A stretch of DNA of 7,144 nucleotides from an uncultured Bacillaceae bacterium (GTDB taxonomy: Bacteria > Bacillota > Bacilli > Bacillales > Pradoshiaceae), in assembly GCA_904501845.1 (NCBI GenBank), contig CAJGCH010000152.1, positions 1-7,144 of the forward strand. Reading direction: 5' to 3'. Position 1 is the stretch's first letter; each line of letters opens with the position of its first letter. Of the stretch, positions 5,822 to 7,144 are shown in pieces. Under the pieces are notes generated by a model. It ran no database searches. It was given only the letters and a program-made list of their open reading frames with translations, and was not told the origin of the DNA. A program made the position numbers and the translations under genes.

Positions 5822-6721
5822 ATGACCATCATTATGATTCAGATTGTTTTCTTTCAATTAGTATTACCGGCGCTCTTCGTTATCACCCTTTGGAGAGGGA
5901 CTAAGAAGAGTAAGCTTGACTGGCTGGTGCAGGCTCTTTTCACCACAATCTACATAAGCTGGCTATTCATGACCGCACCATGGGATTTCCTCAGTTATTA
6001 TCTACGTTACGCATGGGTTCTTTTATTGATAGCGGCGCTGGTCTTCTCCTATTTGAAGGTCAGAAGGAAGCCGTTCAGGGCAGCTTTTGAGAAGGGAGAG
6101 AAATGGTCATTCGTCCTGTATGTATTTTTGATTCTTGTGTTTGGACTCTATAATGTGCAGGCCATCAGCGGATTTTCGGCAGAGGAGAAGGCAATTGAGC
6201 TTGAGTTTCCGCTGAAGGATGGAGCCTATTTTATCGGACAGGGCGGCGGGCATGTCCAGCTTAACTACCATCATGCTTATGAAAGTCAGCAATATGCGCT
6301 CGATATTGCGAAACTCGATAAATGGGGAGTGCGGGCTACAGGCATCTATCCAGGGGAACTTTCTAAATACAGAATATATGGTGATGCTATCTACAGTCCA
6401 TGTACAGGGAAAGTGGCAGAGGCCGAAAACGGCTTGCCTGATTTAACGCCTCCTGAAACAAATCCTGAGAAGGCAGCGGGAAATCATGTTGTTCTGCAAT
6501 GTGAGGGTGTGGATGCACAAGTGCTGATTGCTCATATGCAGAAGGACAGTCTGACGGTCGAAGCAGGTGATCAGATAGAGGCGGGAGAGAAGCTAGGACT
6601 TGTCGGCAATTCCGGTAATACATCAGAGCCGCATGTGCATATCCATGCTGAGCGGGATGGGGAAGGCGTACCCATCACCTTTAATGGGAAGTTCCTTGTA
6701 CGAAACAGTCTAGTGTGGTAG
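5822..6721 (+). CDS. Membrane-anchored M23-family (LytM-like) metallopeptidase
   Basis: A 299-residue protein with four hydrophobic helices (about 3-24, 35-54, 61-80 and 95-115) and a C-terminal M23 domain (about 125-299). Positive clusters (R25-K31 and K79-K94) fall in the same loops, placing both termini outside the cell, which suits a zinc endopeptidase acting on wall peptide cross-links. Visible M23 marks are the first ligand region YHHAYESQQYALDI (149-162; H150 or H151, and D161), SPCTGKV (192-198), GNHVVL (220-225), AHM with H238, GDQIEAGEKLGLVGNSGNT (249-267) and PHVHIH with H271 and H273. The first motif is the longer-spaced variant rather than HxxxD. The 146-bp gap upstream shows no clear promoter or terminator. 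The HIT gene begins 18 bp downstream, so the two are probably co-transcribed. The true substrate is unknown. Confidence 0.88.
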   Translation: MTIIMIQIVFFQLVLPALFVITLWRGTKKSKLDWLVQALFTTIYISWLFMTAPWDFLSYYLRYAWVLLLIAALVFSYLKVRRKPFRAAFEKGEKWSFVLYVFLILVFGLYNVQAISGFSAEEKAIELEFPLKDGAYFIGQGGGHVQLNYHHAYESQQYALDIAKLDKWGVRATGIYPGELSKYRIYGDAIYSPCTGKVAEAENGLPDLTPPETNPEKAAGNHVVLQCEGVDAQVLIAHMQKDSLTVEAGDQIEAGEKLGLVGNSGNTSEPHVHIHAERDGEGVPITFNGKFLVRNSLVW

Positions 6722-6739
6722 AAAGGTGTCTGATAAATT

Positions 6740-7144
6740 ATGCGAACCATCACATTATCAAATGGAGAAACAGTTGAGGTCGAGTGCCTGAGCTGTGCAT
6801 TAACAAGCGGATTGGTTGAGCCAGATGGCGGGGTGATCAGCGAGACTGCTTATTTCCACGCTCACCAGGATGTTGCCTATCCAATCAAGGGGCTTGTGAT
6901 TGTGGCATCAAAGCGCCATGTCATTAGCTTAGATGAACTGACGGAAGTGGAGCGGCAGGATTACATAAGCTTTCTGACGAAGATCAGGAAGGCGCAGAGG
7001 GCAGCCCTTGGGATTAGGCATGTCTATTATTTCTATAATGAGGACACAACCCATCATTTTCATACATGGATGGTACCGCGCTACGGTTGGATGGAACCAT
7101 TCGGCCGCTCGATTGAGTCCGTTCGGCCTGTCTTGCTTCACGCA
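6740..7144 (+). CDS. HIT-like (histidine triad) family protein, 3' end outside window
   Basis: The first 135 residues are visible and the frame is open to the right edge. HIT proteins are small cytoplasmic nucleotidyl hydrolases or transferases acting on substrates such as adenosine phosphoramidates or Ap4A. Evidence is CLSC (16-19) at the usual N-terminal zinc-site position, the strand YPIKGLVIVASKRHV (47-61) typical of HIT folds, and HHFHTWMVPRY (105-115) as the triad region. Here the motif is H106-x-H108-x-W110: the presumed nucleophile H108 is kept, but the third histidine is tryptophan, which makes it an atypical member. The ATG at 6740 follows GAAAGGTG at a slightly long 11-bp spacing and lies 18 bp after the M23 gene, suggesting one operon. 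Activity cannot be assumed. Confidence 0.75.
   Translation, partial: MRTITLSNGETVEVECLSCALTSGLVEPDGGVISETAYFHAHQDVAYPIKGLVIVASKRHVISLDELTEVERQDYISFLTKIRKAQRAALGIRHVYYFYNEDTTHHFHTWMVPRYGWMEPFGRSIESVRPVLLHA

Overview
The window looks like chromosomal DNA from a low-GC Gram-positive bacterium, most likely of the order Bacillales. The signs are moderately AT-rich genes, purine-rich Shine-Dalgarno sequences, a lipobox-bearing substrate-binding protein, a Bacillus-style Fur box, a bile-salt-hydrolase-type acylase and a membrane-anchored M23 peptidase. No RNA gene, insertion sequence or CRISPR array was found.

Left part (1-2986, minus strand): a Fur-controlled operon read leftwards. It opens with two small, mutually related proteins with a class-I glutamine-amidotransferase-like (ThuA-like) appearance. 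These are followed by a substrate-binding lipoprotein and a FecCD-type permease that runs off the left edge. Junctions are tight: a 4-bp ATGA overlap, a 14-bp overlap and a 13-bp gap.

Centre (2987-3192): a divergent control region. One Fur box (3058-3080) is a near-perfect palindrome. Its two ends are the -35 elements of two overlapping, oppositely facing promoters, so one repressor site should silence both directions under iron sufficiency.

Right of centre (3193-4497, plus strand): a second operon of two genes, ended by a clear intrinsic terminator. Its first gene is a paralogue of the first gene of the left operon, and its second gene a paralogue of the second. The layout is therefore mirror-symmetric: C <- B <- [Fur] -> A -> D, with the same ATGA overlap in each pair. 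I cannot assign a biochemical function to these four proteins. They lack a recognisable Cys-His-Glu amidotransferase triad but keep family-specific motifs, including conserved histidines in C and D. The inference is an iron-starvation system in which two paired cytoplasmic proteins act on, sense or unload the ligand brought in by the ABC transporter. This is the best candidate for an undescribed system.

Right part (4686-7144, plus strand): apparently unrelated genes. There is a choloylglycine-hydrolase-family Ntn acylase with all canonical active-site residues, a four-helix membrane protein with an external M23 endopeptidase domain, and, 18 bp after it, the start of a HIT-like protein that runs off the right edge.
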